Assembly (NCBI GenBank): GCA_963703235.1
Contig: OY969802.1
Location: 1,488,001 to 1,552,000 of the forward strand
Length of the DNA stretch: 64,000 nucleotides
Direction of reading: 5' to 3'
From: VRUE01 sp963703235
Lineage (GTDB): Bacteria > Actinomycetota > Thermoleophilia > Solirubrobacterales > 70-9
Below the pieces are notes generated by a model, which saw nothing but the letters and a program-made list of their open reading frames with translations, did no database searches and was not told the origin of the DNA. Positions 15,644-23,805 of the stretch are shown piece after piece (position 1 is the stretch's first letter; each line of letters opens with the position of its first letter). The position numbers were made by a program, and so were the translations under genes.

Positions 15644-16411
15644 CTACCTCGGCGGCATCCGCAGGGCGCCGTCGAGGCGGATCGTCTCGCCGTTCAGCAT
15701 CGGGTTGGCGACGATCTGGCCGACGAGTTGCGCGTACTCGTCCGGGCGACCGAGCCGCGACGGAAACGGAATGCCTGCACCAAGCGCCTCGCGGGCCTCC
15801 TCTGGCAGCGCAGCCAGCAGCGGCGTGTCGAAGAGCCCAGGCGCGATCGTGACGACGCGGATGCCGCGCGAGGCCATGTCGCGGGCAGCGGGCAGGGTCA
15901 TGCCGACGATCCCGCCCTTGGAGGCCGCGTAGGCGACCTGCCCGATCTGGCCGTCAAAGGCGGCAATCGAGGCGGTGTTGACGCAGACCCCGCGCTCTCC
16001 TTCGGCATCGGGCTCGTTCTCGCCCATCGCCGCCGCCGCCAGACGCAGCACGTTGAAGGTGCCGATCAGGTTGACCTTGACCACGTTGACGAAGAGCTCG
16101 AGGTTATGGGGACCGCCTTTGTGGGCGATCCGCTCGGCCCAGCCGATGCCGGCGCAGCAGACCGAGATGCGAAGGCCGCCCTCGGCGGCAGCGGCCCGCT
16201 CCACCGCCGCGGAGACGGCGTCCTCGTCGCCGACGTCGGTCGGGACGAAGCTCGCCGCACCGCCCAGCTCAGCCGCCAGCGCCTCTCCCCTCTCGGCGTT
16301 CAGATCGGCGATCGTGACGCTGGCGCCGGCGGCCGCAAGCGCCCGCACGGTCGCCTCGCCGAGCCCGGAGGCACCTCCCGCAACCAGGACTCCCGCGCCA
16401 TCCACTCGCAT
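15644..16411 (-). CDS. Short-chain dehydrogenase, 3-hydroxyacyl-CoA dehydrogenase type 2-like
   Basis: 255 residues with the SDR cofactor motif GGASGLGEAT near residue 12, CCAGIGWAERIA in the NAG position, and catalytic Ser/Tyr/Lys in NTASIAAFDGQIGQVAYAASKGG. Length and the sequence around VNLIGTFNVLRLAAAAM match the HSD17B10-like type that oxidises 3-hydroxyacyl-CoA with NAD+. That would fit the beta-oxidation genes elsewhere in the window, though substrate is not certain. It is divergent from egtB across 123 nt. Confidence 0.87.
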   Translation of the reverse strand: MRVDGAGVLVAGGASGLGEATVRALAAAGASVTIADLNAERGEALAAELGGAASFVPTDVGDEDAVSAAVERAAAAEGGLRISVCCAGIGWAERIAHKGGPHNLELFVNVVKVNLIGTFNVLRLAAAAMGENEPDAEGERGVCVNTASIAAFDGQIGQVAYAASKGGIVGMTLPAARDMASRGIRVVTIAPGLFDTPLLAALPEEAREALGAGIPFPSRLGRPDEYAQLVGQIVANPMLNGETIRLDGALRMPPR

Positions 16412-16534
16412 CGGCGGATCAGGCTACCGGCGGCTGCCGACAGGCGCCGCCTCTTGCCGGGGCGACGGCCGGACACGCTGCAGTTTTTCCAACCGGCGGG
16501 AAGACCTCGCTAGGGTTTCCCCATCGCCACCGAG

Positions 16535-17683
16535 GTGACGGCAAGCTCCAAGGAAGCGATCGCGGACCGGCTGATGGCGGCGCGCGAGCGAACGCTGGAG
16601 CTGATCCAGCCGCTCGACGACGAGCAGCTCAACCGCGTCCCCTCGCCGATCCTCAGCCCGCTTGCCTGGGACCTCGGCCACATCGCCAACTTCGAGGAGC
16701 TGTGGCTGGTGCAGACGATCGGCGCCCGCGAGCCGCTGCACGGCGAGCTCGGCCGCTTCTACGACGCGATCGAGAACCCGCGCAGGACCCGCGGCGAGCT
16801 GCCGATCCTGCGCGACGCCGAGCTGCGCGCCTACCTCGGCGACGTTCGCGCGCGCACGCTCGAGGTCCTGGACGAGGTCGAGATCGACGCCGACGCCGAG
16901 GACCCCCTGCTGCGCGAAGGCTTCGCCTACGAGATGCTGATCGCCCACGAGCTGCAGCACAACGAGACGATGCTGCAGCTGCTGATGATGGTCGACGGCT
17001 ACGAGCTGCCCGACGGCGGGCCCCGGCCCGCGGGCGACCCGGACAACGGCTCGCCGCCCAACCAGGCGCCGCTCGGTGAAACCGGCGCGGTCGCGGTCGA
17101 AGCGGGCACGTACACCGTCGGCGCCCCACCGACCGGCTTCGCCTACGACAACGAGCGCCCTCGCCACGAGGTAGAGCTGGCCGCCTTCGAGATTGACCGG
17201 AGGCCCGTCGACAACGGCACCTACGCGAGCTACGTCGAGCAGACCGGCGCCGAGCCGCCGCTCTACTGGGAGCGCGACGGCGACGGGGGCTGGCTGAACA
17301 CGACGATGGGCAGGCGCGAACCGGTCGAGTCCCTCCAACCCGTCCTCCACGTCTCCTGGCACGAGGCCGACGCCTTCGCCCGCTGGGCCGGCAAGCGGCT
17401 GCCGAGCGAGCAGGAGTGGGAGGCCGCCGCGGCCGGCGGCGCCCTGCACGGAGTCGGCCAGGCCTGGGAGTGGACCGGGTCGGACTTCCTTGCCCATCCC
17501 GGCTTCGAGGCCTTCCCCTACCCGGAGTACTCCGAGGTCTTCTTCGGCGACGAGTACCGCGTGCTGCGGGGAGGCTCCTGGGCGACCCACCCCGACGTCA
17601 CTCGCCCCAGCTTCCGCAACTGGGACCTTCCCCAGCGCCGCCAGATCTTCGCCGGCATCCGCTGCGCGAGGGACCTCACCTAA
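16535..17683 (+). CDS. egtB: Ergothioneine biosynthesis protein EgtB
   Basis: 382 residues from a GTG. The N-terminal DinB_2-type domain has LAWDLGHIANFEELWLV and the iron-binding HELQHNETML (H-x3-H-x-E pattern with the more N-terminal His of GHIANFEE). The C-terminal FGE-sulfatase-type domain has FEIDRRPVDNGTYASYVE, VSWHEADAFARWAGKRLPSE and VLRGGSWATHP. EgtB uses oxygen to join the trimethylhistidine made by EgtD to cysteine or gamma-glutamylcysteine. EgtA, EgtC and EgtE are not in the window, so the thiol donor is open. egtD starts 22 nt downstream. Confidence 0.93.
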   Translation: MTASSKEAIADRLMAARERTLELIQPLDDEQLNRVPSPILSPLAWDLGHIANFEELWLVQTIGAREPLHGELGRFYDAIENPRRTRGELPILRDAELRAYLGDVRARTLEVLDEVEIDADAEDPLLREGFAYEMLIAHELQHNETMLQLLMMVDGYELPDGGPRPAGDPDNGSPPNQAPLGETGAVAVEAGTYTVGAPPTGFAYDNERPRHEVELAAFEIDRRPVDNGTYASYVEQTGAEPPLYWERDGDGGWLNTTMGRREPVESLQPVLHVSWHEADAFARWAGKRLPSEQEWEAAAAGGALHGVGQAWEWTGSDFLAHPGFEAFPYPEYSEVFFGDEYRVLRGGSWATHPDVTRPSFRNWDLPQRRQIFAGIRCARDLT

Positions 17684-17705
17684 GCCAAGGAGCCAGAGGA
17701 GCACG

Positions 17706-18692
17706 ATGCAACCGAACACCGCCGAGCAGATCGAGATCGAGGTCCACCTCGGCGCCGGCGGCGCCGCGCAGATGGCCCGCGACGTCCGCCTCGGCCTCAC
17801 CGCCGACCCCAAGCAGCTGCCGCCCAAGTACTTCTACGACGAGCGCGGCTCGCAGCTCTTCGAGCAGATCACCGAGCTGCCCGAGTATTACCCCACCCGC
17901 GCCGAGCGCGCCATCCTCGCCGCGCGCTCGGCCGAGATCGTCGCCGCCGCCGGCGAGCCGGCGACCCTGGTGGAGCTGGGGTCGGGCTCGGCGGCCAAGA
18001 CGCGCCACCTGCTCGACGCGATGCGCGACGCGGGCTGCCTCGCCAGATACGTCCCGGTCGACATCTCGCCCGAGATCACCCACGAGACCGCGCAGTCGCT
18101 GGTCGAGGAGTACCCCGGGCTCGCCGTCCACGGGCTGGTCTGCGATTTCGAGCACGACCTGGAGCGGATCCCGAACGGCGAGGGCGGCCGGCTGATCGCC
18201 TTCCTCGGCGGCACGATCGGCAACCTCTTCCCGGACGCCCGCCACGAGTTCCTGACCCGCATCGCCGCCCTGCTCGGACCGGAGGACCGGTTTCTGCTCG
18301 GCACCGACCTGGTCAAGGACCCGGCCCGGCTCGAGGCCGCCTACGACGACTCGGCCGGCGTCACCTCCGAGTTCAACAAGAACGTGCTGCACGTCCTCAA
18401 CCGCGAGCTGGGCGGGGACTTCGAGCCTTCCCGGTTCGAGCACGTGGCCCGTTTCGACAGCGAAGCGGCGCGCATGGACATCCGCCTCCGCTCCCTCAGC
18501 GACCACTCGGTCCGCCTCGACGGGCTCGACCTCACGGTCCGCTTCAGCGCCGGCGAGGAGATGCGGACCGAGATCTCATCCAAGTTCACCCGCTCGCGGC
18601 TCGAGGAGGTCTACCGCGAGGCCGGCCTGCAGCCCGCCGGCTGGTTCACCGACCCGCCGAGCGACTATGCACTGAGCCTCGCTTCGGTTTAG
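17706..18692 (+). CDS. egtD: L-histidine N-alpha-methyltransferase EgtD
   Basis: 328 residues, close to the usual 321. It has PKYFYDERGSQLFEQITELP, EYYPTRAERAIL, the SAM-binding LVELGSGSAAKTRHLLDAM, YVPVDISPEI and IAFLGGTIGNLFPDARHEFL, all standard EgtD features. It trimethylates histidine to hercynine with SAM, the first step of ergothioneine synthesis. AGGAG lies about 8 nt before the ATG at 17706. It is the second gene of the egtBD operon; the orphan hipA starts 48 nt after it and may share the transcript. Confidence 0.95.
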   Translation: MQPNTAEQIEIEVHLGAGGAAQMARDVRLGLTADPKQLPPKYFYDERGSQLFEQITELPEYYPTRAERAILAARSAEIVAAAGEPATLVELGSGSAAKTRHLLDAMRDAGCLARYVPVDISPEITHETAQSLVEEYPGLAVHGLVCDFEHDLERIPNGEGGRLIAFLGGTIGNLFPDARHEFLTRIAALLGPEDRFLLGTDLVKDPARLEAAYDDSAGVTSEFNKNVLHVLNRELGGDFEPSRFEHVARFDSEAARMDIRLRSLSDHSVRLDGLDLTVRFSAGEEMRTEISSKFTRSRLEEVYREAGLQPAGWFTDPPSDYALSLASV

Positions 18693-18740
18693 AGTCCTTC
18701 CTGTACCGAGGGAACAGGGAGAAACTCGGAGGGGATCCAG

Positions 18741-19985
18741 TTGAGCCTTGACGTTCACCTGTACGGAGAGCGGGTTGGAACGCTGTTTCCAGCGGGAGAG
18801 GACGACTACCGTCTGGCCTACGCGCCGGAGGTCGTGGAGAGGATCGGTGGCGGTGTCTCGCTGCTCAGCAACGCCCTTCCCACCCGCACCGAGCCCTACA
18901 GCTCCAGCGCGACCCGGGCCTTCGTCGAGGGTCTCCTGCCCGAGGGCCTGCGCCGGCAGAAGTTCGCGCGCGAACTGGAGCTCGAGCTGAGCGACGGATA
19001 CGGCCTGATCGCCGAGATCGGCCGCGACTGCCCCGGCGCGGTCAACTTCCTGCCGAAAGGCGAGCGGCCGCAAACGCGAGAAGCCGACTCGGTCGCCTGG
19101 CTGGGCGACGACGAACTGGAGGAGCTGGTCACGGCGCCGCCGAGCAGGCTCTTCGACCCCGGCGACGAGCAGCGGATGCGCTCGACGCTGGGCGGCCTCC
19201 GCCACAAGCTCAGCCTCGTCCGCAGCGGGCCCGAGCAGCGCTGGGGCTGGCCGGAGGCGGGCGTGCCGAGCACCCACGTGGTCAAGCCGGAGACCGGCGA
19301 ATATCCCGAACTCGTCGCCAACGAGATGTTCTGCACCAACGTCGTCCGCCGCGTCGGCCTGCCGGTGGCCAAAACCGCCATGGAGACGATCGCCGGCCGG
19401 ACCTGTCTCGTCTCGGAGCGCTTCGACCGCCACGGCAGGGGCCTCGGCGCCAGGCGCCTGCACCAGGAGAGCTTCTGCCAGGCGCTCGGCTTCACCCCGG
19501 ACAGCAGGGACGCCGACGGGCCCGGCTTCGCCGAATCGTGCGGGCTGCTGAAAGCCGTCGCCGCCGAAGGCGATGCGACGCGGCTGCTGGCCGCCGCCTT
19601 CTGCAACTACATGCTGGGCAACGGCGACGCCCACGGCAAGAACTTCGCCCTCCTCTTCCACGACCAGGGCGCCTGTCTGGCGCCGCTCTACGACATCGCC
19701 TCGACCGCGGTCTACGACGAGCCCCTGCACACCGGCATGGTGATCGCCGAGGACTACGCCGAAACCGCGTACCTGCTCGAACTGGCCCAGATCGCCGAAG
19801 AATGCAGCTACGACTTCGACGTCTTCCGCGGCCTCGCCGCCAGCACCGCGGCGCGGTTCAGCGAGGCCCTGGAGCTGGTCGCCGAAGAGGCCCGCGACGA
19901 AGGCTGGTACGCGCCGGTCATCGACCAGATCGCCGAACTGGCGAGCGAGCGGGCCTTCGGGCTCGAAGTCGAGGTGCAGTACTAG
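18741..19985 (+). CDS. HipA-family Ser/Thr kinase, orphan copy 1
   Basis: 414 residues, typical HipA length. Visible motifs: N-terminal SLDVHLYGERVGTLFPAGED, PSRLFDPGDEQRMRSTLGGLRHKLSLVR at the ATP-loop position (~128-155), STHVVKPETGEYPELVANE, CLVSERFDR, catalytic LGNGDAHGKNFALLF and metal-binding PLYDIASTAVY. HipA kinases inactivate GltX in E. coli; the target here is unknown. TTG start with GGAGGGG upstream. No hipB-like HTH gene lies beside it, although HipB normally neutralises HipA. It is a close paralog of the gene at 22074. The TAG stop overlaps that of the convergent LLM gene (CTAG). Confidence 0.9.
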   Translation: MSLDVHLYGERVGTLFPAGEDDYRLAYAPEVVERIGGGVSLLSNALPTRTEPYSSSATRAFVEGLLPEGLRRQKFARELELELSDGYGLIAEIGRDCPGAVNFLPKGERPQTREADSVAWLGDDELEELVTAPPSRLFDPGDEQRMRSTLGGLRHKLSLVRSGPEQRWGWPEAGVPSTHVVKPETGEYPELVANEMFCTNVVRRVGLPVAKTAMETIAGRTCLVSERFDRHGRGLGARRLHQESFCQALGFTPDSRDADGPGFAESCGLLKAVAAEGDATRLLAAAFCNYMLGNGDAHGKNFALLFHDQGACLAPLYDIASTAVYDEPLHTGMVIAEDYAETAYLLELAQIAEECSYDFDVFRGLAASTAARFSEALELVAEEARDEGWYAPVIDQIAELASERAFGLEVEVQY

Positions 19986-20914
19986 GGCGCGAGCGCGTCG
20001 AGCGTCTCGGCGAGCTTGTCGGGCGTGACGATCGGGGTGAGGACGGGCAGCGTCACGCCACCGGCGACGAAGGCGTCGAGCCGCTCGCGGATCTGCTCCG
20101 GGGCGCCGAAGACGAAGGTCTCCTCGATCAGCTCCCAGGGGGCGGCCGCGGCGGCCGCCTGGCGGTCGCCCGACTCCCAGGCGGCGACCATCGCGTCGAT
20201 CTGCTCGCCGTAGCCGAGCCAGCGGTAGAAGGCCGCGTAGACGGGGACGGTGACGTAGGAGGAGAACATGAAACGGGCCAGCGGCTCGACCGCCTCGCGC
20301 TCGCCGGGCAGGCAGAAGAAGCGGCAGAGCAGCTCGAAGCCCTGCGGGGCGCCGTCGAGCTGGGCGGTCACCTTGGGCAGGCCGCCGAGCGGCAGGAAGT
20401 TGGTGAAGGCGCCGTCGGCCCGCTCGACCGCCAGGTCCAGCATCTTGCCGCGCAGAGCGGCGAGCACGATCGGCACCCGCTCCGCCGGCGCCTTCTCGAG
20501 CTTGAAGCCGGTGCCGGTGCGCTCGCCGTCGAGGGCGGTGCGCAGGAACTCGACCGTCTCGCGCACCTTGCTCAGCGGCCGCTCGAAGGGGATCCCGTTC
20601 CAGCCTTCGACGATCCGGTCCGAGGAGGAGCCGATCCCGAGCGCGAAGCGTCCGCGCGAGGCGTCGGCGAGCCCCGCCGCCTCCTGCGCCAGCAGCGCCG
20701 GGCCGCGCTGGAAGACGCCGACGACGCCGGTTCCCAGGCGGACCTGCTCGGTCCAGGCCGCGGCCAGCGCCAGCGGCGTGAAGCCGTCGGGGCCGTTCGT
20801 CTCGCCGCTCCAGAGGTCCGTGTAGCCGGCCGCCTCGGCCCTCACCACCAGCTCTTTGTGATCTGCCAACGGCAGGCCCGGCAGCGGCAGCGTCAATCCC
20901 CAGCGTTGGGCCAT
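19982..20914 (-). CDS. LLM-class (F420-dependent type) oxidoreductase
   Basis: 310 residues from the ATG at 20914 (MAQRWGLTLPLPGLPLADHK). Family features: RAEAAGYTDLWSGETNG, VRLGTGVVGVFQRGPALLAQ, ASRGRFALGIGSSSDRIVEGW and FERPLSKVRETVEFLRTALDG. It resembles the F420-dependent LLM subfamily common in actinobacteria; substrate unknown. TAGAGT on the minus strand (20928-20923) ends 8 nt before the ATG. Longer starts would read through palindrome copy 3 and are unlikely. Convergent with hipA copy 1 and divergent from glpX. Confidence 0.9.
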   Translation of the reverse strand: MAQRWGLTLPLPGLPLADHKELVVRAEAAGYTDLWSGETNGPDGFTPLALAAAWTEQVRLGTGVVGVFQRGPALLAQEAAGLADASRGRFALGIGSSSDRIVEGWNGIPFERPLSKVRETVEFLRTALDGERTGTGFKLEKAPAERVPIVLAALRGKMLDLAVERADGAFTNFLPLGGLPKVTAQLDGAPQGFELLCRFFCLPGEREAVEPLARFMFSSYVTVPVYAAFYRWLGYGEQIDAMVAAWESGDRQAAAAAAPWELIEETFVFGAPEQIRERLDAFVAGGVTLPVLTPIVTPDKLAETLDALAP

Positions 20915-20933
20915 GCCGCGCGACTCTATCGCC

Positions 20934-20980
20934 ACGAGCCGTGAGTTGAGCACCCCATGGGTGCTCAACTCACGGCTCGT
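20934..20980. repeat. Dispersed palindrome, copy 3 (perfect 22-bp arms) in a divergent promoter
   Basis: Arms beginning ACGAGCCGTGAGTTGAGC pair perfectly around loop CAT. The whole spacer between the two start codons is 86 nt, so this copy fills the space between the -10 elements of the LLM gene and glpX. It cannot be acting here as a simple terminator of converging genes. Confidence 0.95.
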
Positions 20981-21000
20981 CCTATAGCCTGCGCCCGCGC

Positions 21001-21999
21001 ATGGCGGAGCCCTCACCGCAGAAGCCCGACCGCAACCTCGCCCTGGAGCTGGTGCGGGTGACGGAGGCGGCGGCGCTGGCTGCCGCCCGCTGGGTCGGCC
21101 GCGGCGACAAGATCGCCGCCGACCAGGCCGCCGTTGACGCGATGCGCCACGTGCTCGAGTCGGTCTCGATGGACGGGGTCGTGGTGATCGGCGAGGGCGA
21201 GAAGGACGAGGCGCCGATGCTCTACAACGGCGAGCAGATCGGTGACGGCACGCCCCCGGTCGTCGACATCGCCGTCGACCCGCTCGAGGGGACCCGTCTC
21301 TGCGCGCTGGGGATGCCGAGCGCCCTCGCGGTGATCGCGCTCGCCGAGCGGGGCACGATGTTCGACCCCGGCCCCTGCGTCTACATGGAGAAGATCGCCG
21401 GAGGCGAAGAGATCGCCGACCTGCTTGACCTCGACCGGCCGCTGCCGGAGACCCTGAAGCTGATCGCCGAGCGCAAGGGCGGCAGCGTCGGCGACGTCAC
21501 CGTCGTCATGCTCGACCGGCCCCGGCACGAGGAGGCGATGCGCGAGGTTCGCGAGGCCGGCGGCCGCATCCGCCTGATCACCGACGGCGACGTCTCCGCC
21601 GCCCTGCTCGCGGTCAGCGACCGCTCGCCGGTCGACCTGCTTTGGGGGATCGGCGGCACCCCCGAGGGCGTGCTCTCGGCGGCGGCACTGAAGTCGATGG
21701 GCGGCCAGTTGCTGGGCCGCCTCTGGCCCCGCGACGACAGCGAGCGCCAGGCCGCGCTCGACGCCGGCTACGACCTCGATCGCGTCCTCACGAGCGACGA
21801 TCTCTGCGCCGGCGACGACGTCTTCTTCTCGGCCAGCGGCGTCACCGACGGCGACGTGCTGCAAGGCGTCCGCTACCGCGGCGCCGGCGCCAGCACCGAA
21901 TCGCTGGTGATGCGGTCGCGCTCGGGCACCGTGCGCCGGGTCCAGGCCCGCCACGATCGCGCCAAGCTGCGCGCGATCATCGGCGAGCGCTACGGCTGA
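21001..21999 (+). CDS. glpX: Fructose-1,6-bisphosphatase class II
   Basis: 332 residues of the GlpX family. Metal and phosphate motifs: DGVVVIGEGEKDEAPMLYNG near residue 60, VDIAVDPLEGTRLCALGMPS near 90, RIRLITDGDVSAALLAV near 190 and GIGGTPEGVLSAAALKSMGG near 215. It hydrolyses fructose 1,6-bisphosphate to fructose 6-phosphate in gluconeogenesis and is the standard FBPase of actinobacteria. TAGCCT ends 10 nt before the ATG. The promoter region holds palindrome copy 3. Confidence 0.96.
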   Translation: MAEPSPQKPDRNLALELVRVTEAAALAAARWVGRGDKIAADQAAVDAMRHVLESVSMDGVVVIGEGEKDEAPMLYNGEQIGDGTPPVVDIAVDPLEGTRLCALGMPSALAVIALAERGTMFDPGPCVYMEKIAGGEEIADLLDLDRPLPETLKLIAERKGGSVGDVTVVMLDRPRHEEAMREVREAGGRIRLITDGDVSAALLAVSDRSPVDLLWGIGGTPEGVLSAAALKSMGGQLLGRLWPRDDSERQAALDAGYDLDRVLTSDDLCAGDDVFFSASGVTDGDVLQGVRYRGAGASTESLVMRSRSGTVRRVQARHDRAKLRAIIGERYG

Positions 22000-22073
22000 A
22001 AAGCATCTCCAGCCGATCCGCTCTAAAGTCTCGTACTTAGGGGAGACTGAAATGCGACTCGGGAAGGACCCAT

Positions 22074-23324
22074 TTGAGTCTCGACGTCTACCTGTACGGA
22101 GAGCTGATTGGAACCGTGTTCCCGGCCGGTGTGAACGATTACCGGCTGGCCTACACGCCAGAGCAGATCACCGGCTTCGGGCCCGGCGCGGCGATCCTCA
22201 GCAACTCGCTCCCCGCCTCCAGCGAGCCCTACAGCGCCAACGCCACGCGAACCTTCGTCGAGGGGCTGCTGCCGCGGGGCATGCGGCGGCAGAAGCTGGC
22301 CCGCGAGCTGGGAATCGAGCCAGGTGACGGCTACGCGCTGATCGCCGAGCTCGGCCGCGACTGCGCCGGTGGGGTGAGCTTCCTGCCAGCCGGCGAGGGA
22401 CCGGCTCGGAGCGCCGCGCCGGTCGTCTGGGTGCGCGAGGAGGAGCTGGAGGAGCTGCTGACGTCGCCCCCGAGCAGGCTCTTCGACTCCGACCGCGAGC
22501 AGCGGATGCGCTTCGCGCTCGGCGGCGAGCGCCACAAGCTGTCCCTCGCGCGGGCGCCTGACGGCCGCTGGGCGTGGCCCGACCTGCACCGACCCAGCAC
22601 CCACATCCTCAAGCCGGAGACCGGCGAATACCCCGACCTCGTCGCCAACGAGATGTTCTGCACGACGGTCCTGCGCGAGGCGGGGATGCCGGTCGCCCCG
22701 ACCGCCGTGGAGACGATCGCGGGTCGGCCGTGCCTGGTCTCGGAGCGCTTCGACAGAATGGGCGTCGGTTCCGAGGCGAAGCGCTTCCATCAGGAGTCGT
22801 TCTGCCAGGCCCTCTCCTTCGGCCCGGACGTCGAGCCGGACAGTGGGGAGCCCGGCGGTCCCGGCTTCGCCGAAGCCACGGGGCTGCTGCGGGCGGTCGG
22901 CGAGGAGGACGACGTCACCACCCTGCTGGCGGCGGCGTTCTGCAACTACATCATCGGCAACGGCGACGCCCACGGCGAGAACTTCGCGCTGATGATCGTC
23001 CACGACGGCGCCCTGTTGGCGCCGCTGTACGACCTCGTCTCAACCGCGGTCTACGACGACCCAACGCACAGGGGCATGGTGATCTCCCAGGACTACGCCG
23101 AAACCGCCTACCTGCTCGAACTGTCCCAGATCTGCGAAGAAACGGAGGTCGATTTCGAACACGGTCGCCGCGTCGCCGCGACGATGGCGACCAGGGTGGG
23201 CGCGGCCCTGGAGACCGTCGCCGAGCGGGCCCACGGCGAGGGTTGGCACACGCCGGTTGTCGATGCGATCGCCGAGCTCGCCGCCGAGCGCGCCATCGGG
23301 CTCGGCTACGAGGTCCAGTACTGA
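22074..23324 (+). CDS. HipA-family Ser/Thr kinase, orphan copy 2
   Basis: 416 residues, colinear with the gene at 18741 and sharing long stretches (YAETAYLLEL, LVANEMFCT, NGDAHG, CLVSERFDR). Kinase landmarks: FALGGERHKLSLAR at the ATP loop, STHILKPETGEYPDLVANE, IIGNGDAHGENFALMIVHD (Glu where copy 1 has Lys after HG) and PLYDLVSTAVY. TTG start at 22074; TAAAGT (22024-22029) could be its -10, resembling TAGAGT upstream of copy 1. No hipB partner. The two copies lie 2.1 kb apart, separated by the LLM gene and glpX. Confidence 0.9.
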   Translation: MSLDVYLYGELIGTVFPAGVNDYRLAYTPEQITGFGPGAAILSNSLPASSEPYSANATRTFVEGLLPRGMRRQKLARELGIEPGDGYALIAELGRDCAGGVSFLPAGEGPARSAAPVVWVREEELEELLTSPPSRLFDSDREQRMRFALGGERHKLSLARAPDGRWAWPDLHRPSTHILKPETGEYPDLVANEMFCTTVLREAGMPVAPTAVETIAGRPCLVSERFDRMGVGSEAKRFHQESFCQALSFGPDVEPDSGEPGGPGFAEATGLLRAVGEEDDVTTLLAAAFCNYIIGNGDAHGENFALMIVHDGALLAPLYDLVSTAVYDDPTHRGMVISQDYAETAYLLELSQICEETEVDFEHGRRVAATMATRVGAALETVAERAHGEGWHTPVVDAIAELAAERAIGLGYEVQY

Positions 23325-23336
23325 GCCCGGCGTCGC

Positions 23337-23792
23337 TCAGCCGCGGGGTGGCAGCACGAACTGGGTGACGATCAGGTTGGCCGCCAGGCGCGGCTCCTCG
23401 CCCTCGCGGCGGCGCTCGATCTTGACCTCGATCACGACCGTGCTCTTGCCGGCGTGGAGCGGCTCGGCGACGGCGAGGATCTCGTCGCCCTCGAGACCCG
23501 CCGCGAAGACGTTCAGCTTCAGCTCGATCGTCGTGAAGTTGCAGCCGGACGGGATGCTGCGGAAGGTCGCCCAGGCCGCGGCGGTGTCGCCGAGCGCCGT
23601 CCAAACGCCGCCGTGGACGTAGCCGCCCGGGTGCAGGTGCCGGCGGTCGACGACGATCCGCCCCGTCGCACGCGCGTCGTCGATCTCGACCGGCTCGATG
23701 CCGAGGTCGCCGGGAAAGCTGCCCGGGAGGAAGGCGCGGACGTTCTCCGGCGTGATCGCCGAGCGGTCGTCGGTGGCGGATGCGTCGCTCAT
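23337..23792 (-). CDS. PaaI-type hotdog thioesterase
   Basis: 151 residues from the ATG at 23792 (MSDASATDDRSAITPENVRA). The hotdog motif HPGGYVHGGVWTALGDTAAAWA (HGG, then the central helix) is typical of PaaI-family acyl-CoA thioesterases, and TIELKLNVFAAG corresponds to the following strands. It should hydrolyse an aromatic or medium-chain acyl-CoA. It follows the crotonase gene on the same strand by 13 nt, so the two are likely co-transcribed. Confidence 0.87.
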   Translation of the reverse strand: MSDASATDDRSAITPENVRAFLPGSFPGDLGIEPVEIDDARATGRIVVDRRHLHPGGYVHGGVWTALGDTAAAWATFRSIPSGCNFTTIELKLNVFAAGLEGDEILAVAEPLHAGKSTVVIEVKIERRREGEEPRLAANLIVTQFVLPPRG

Positions 23793-23805
23793 CGCGGCGC
23801 CGACC

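Noticed and set aside
20915..21016. Upstream start for the LLM gene at 21016
   Set aside because: It would translate through the palindrome and overlap glpX; residues before MAQRWG have no family likeness.
22052..22327. Short frame starting ATG at 22052, upstream of hipA copy 2, as a hipB candidate
   Set aside because: The product is Arg-rich with no helix-turn-helix and overlaps the hipA start in another frame.
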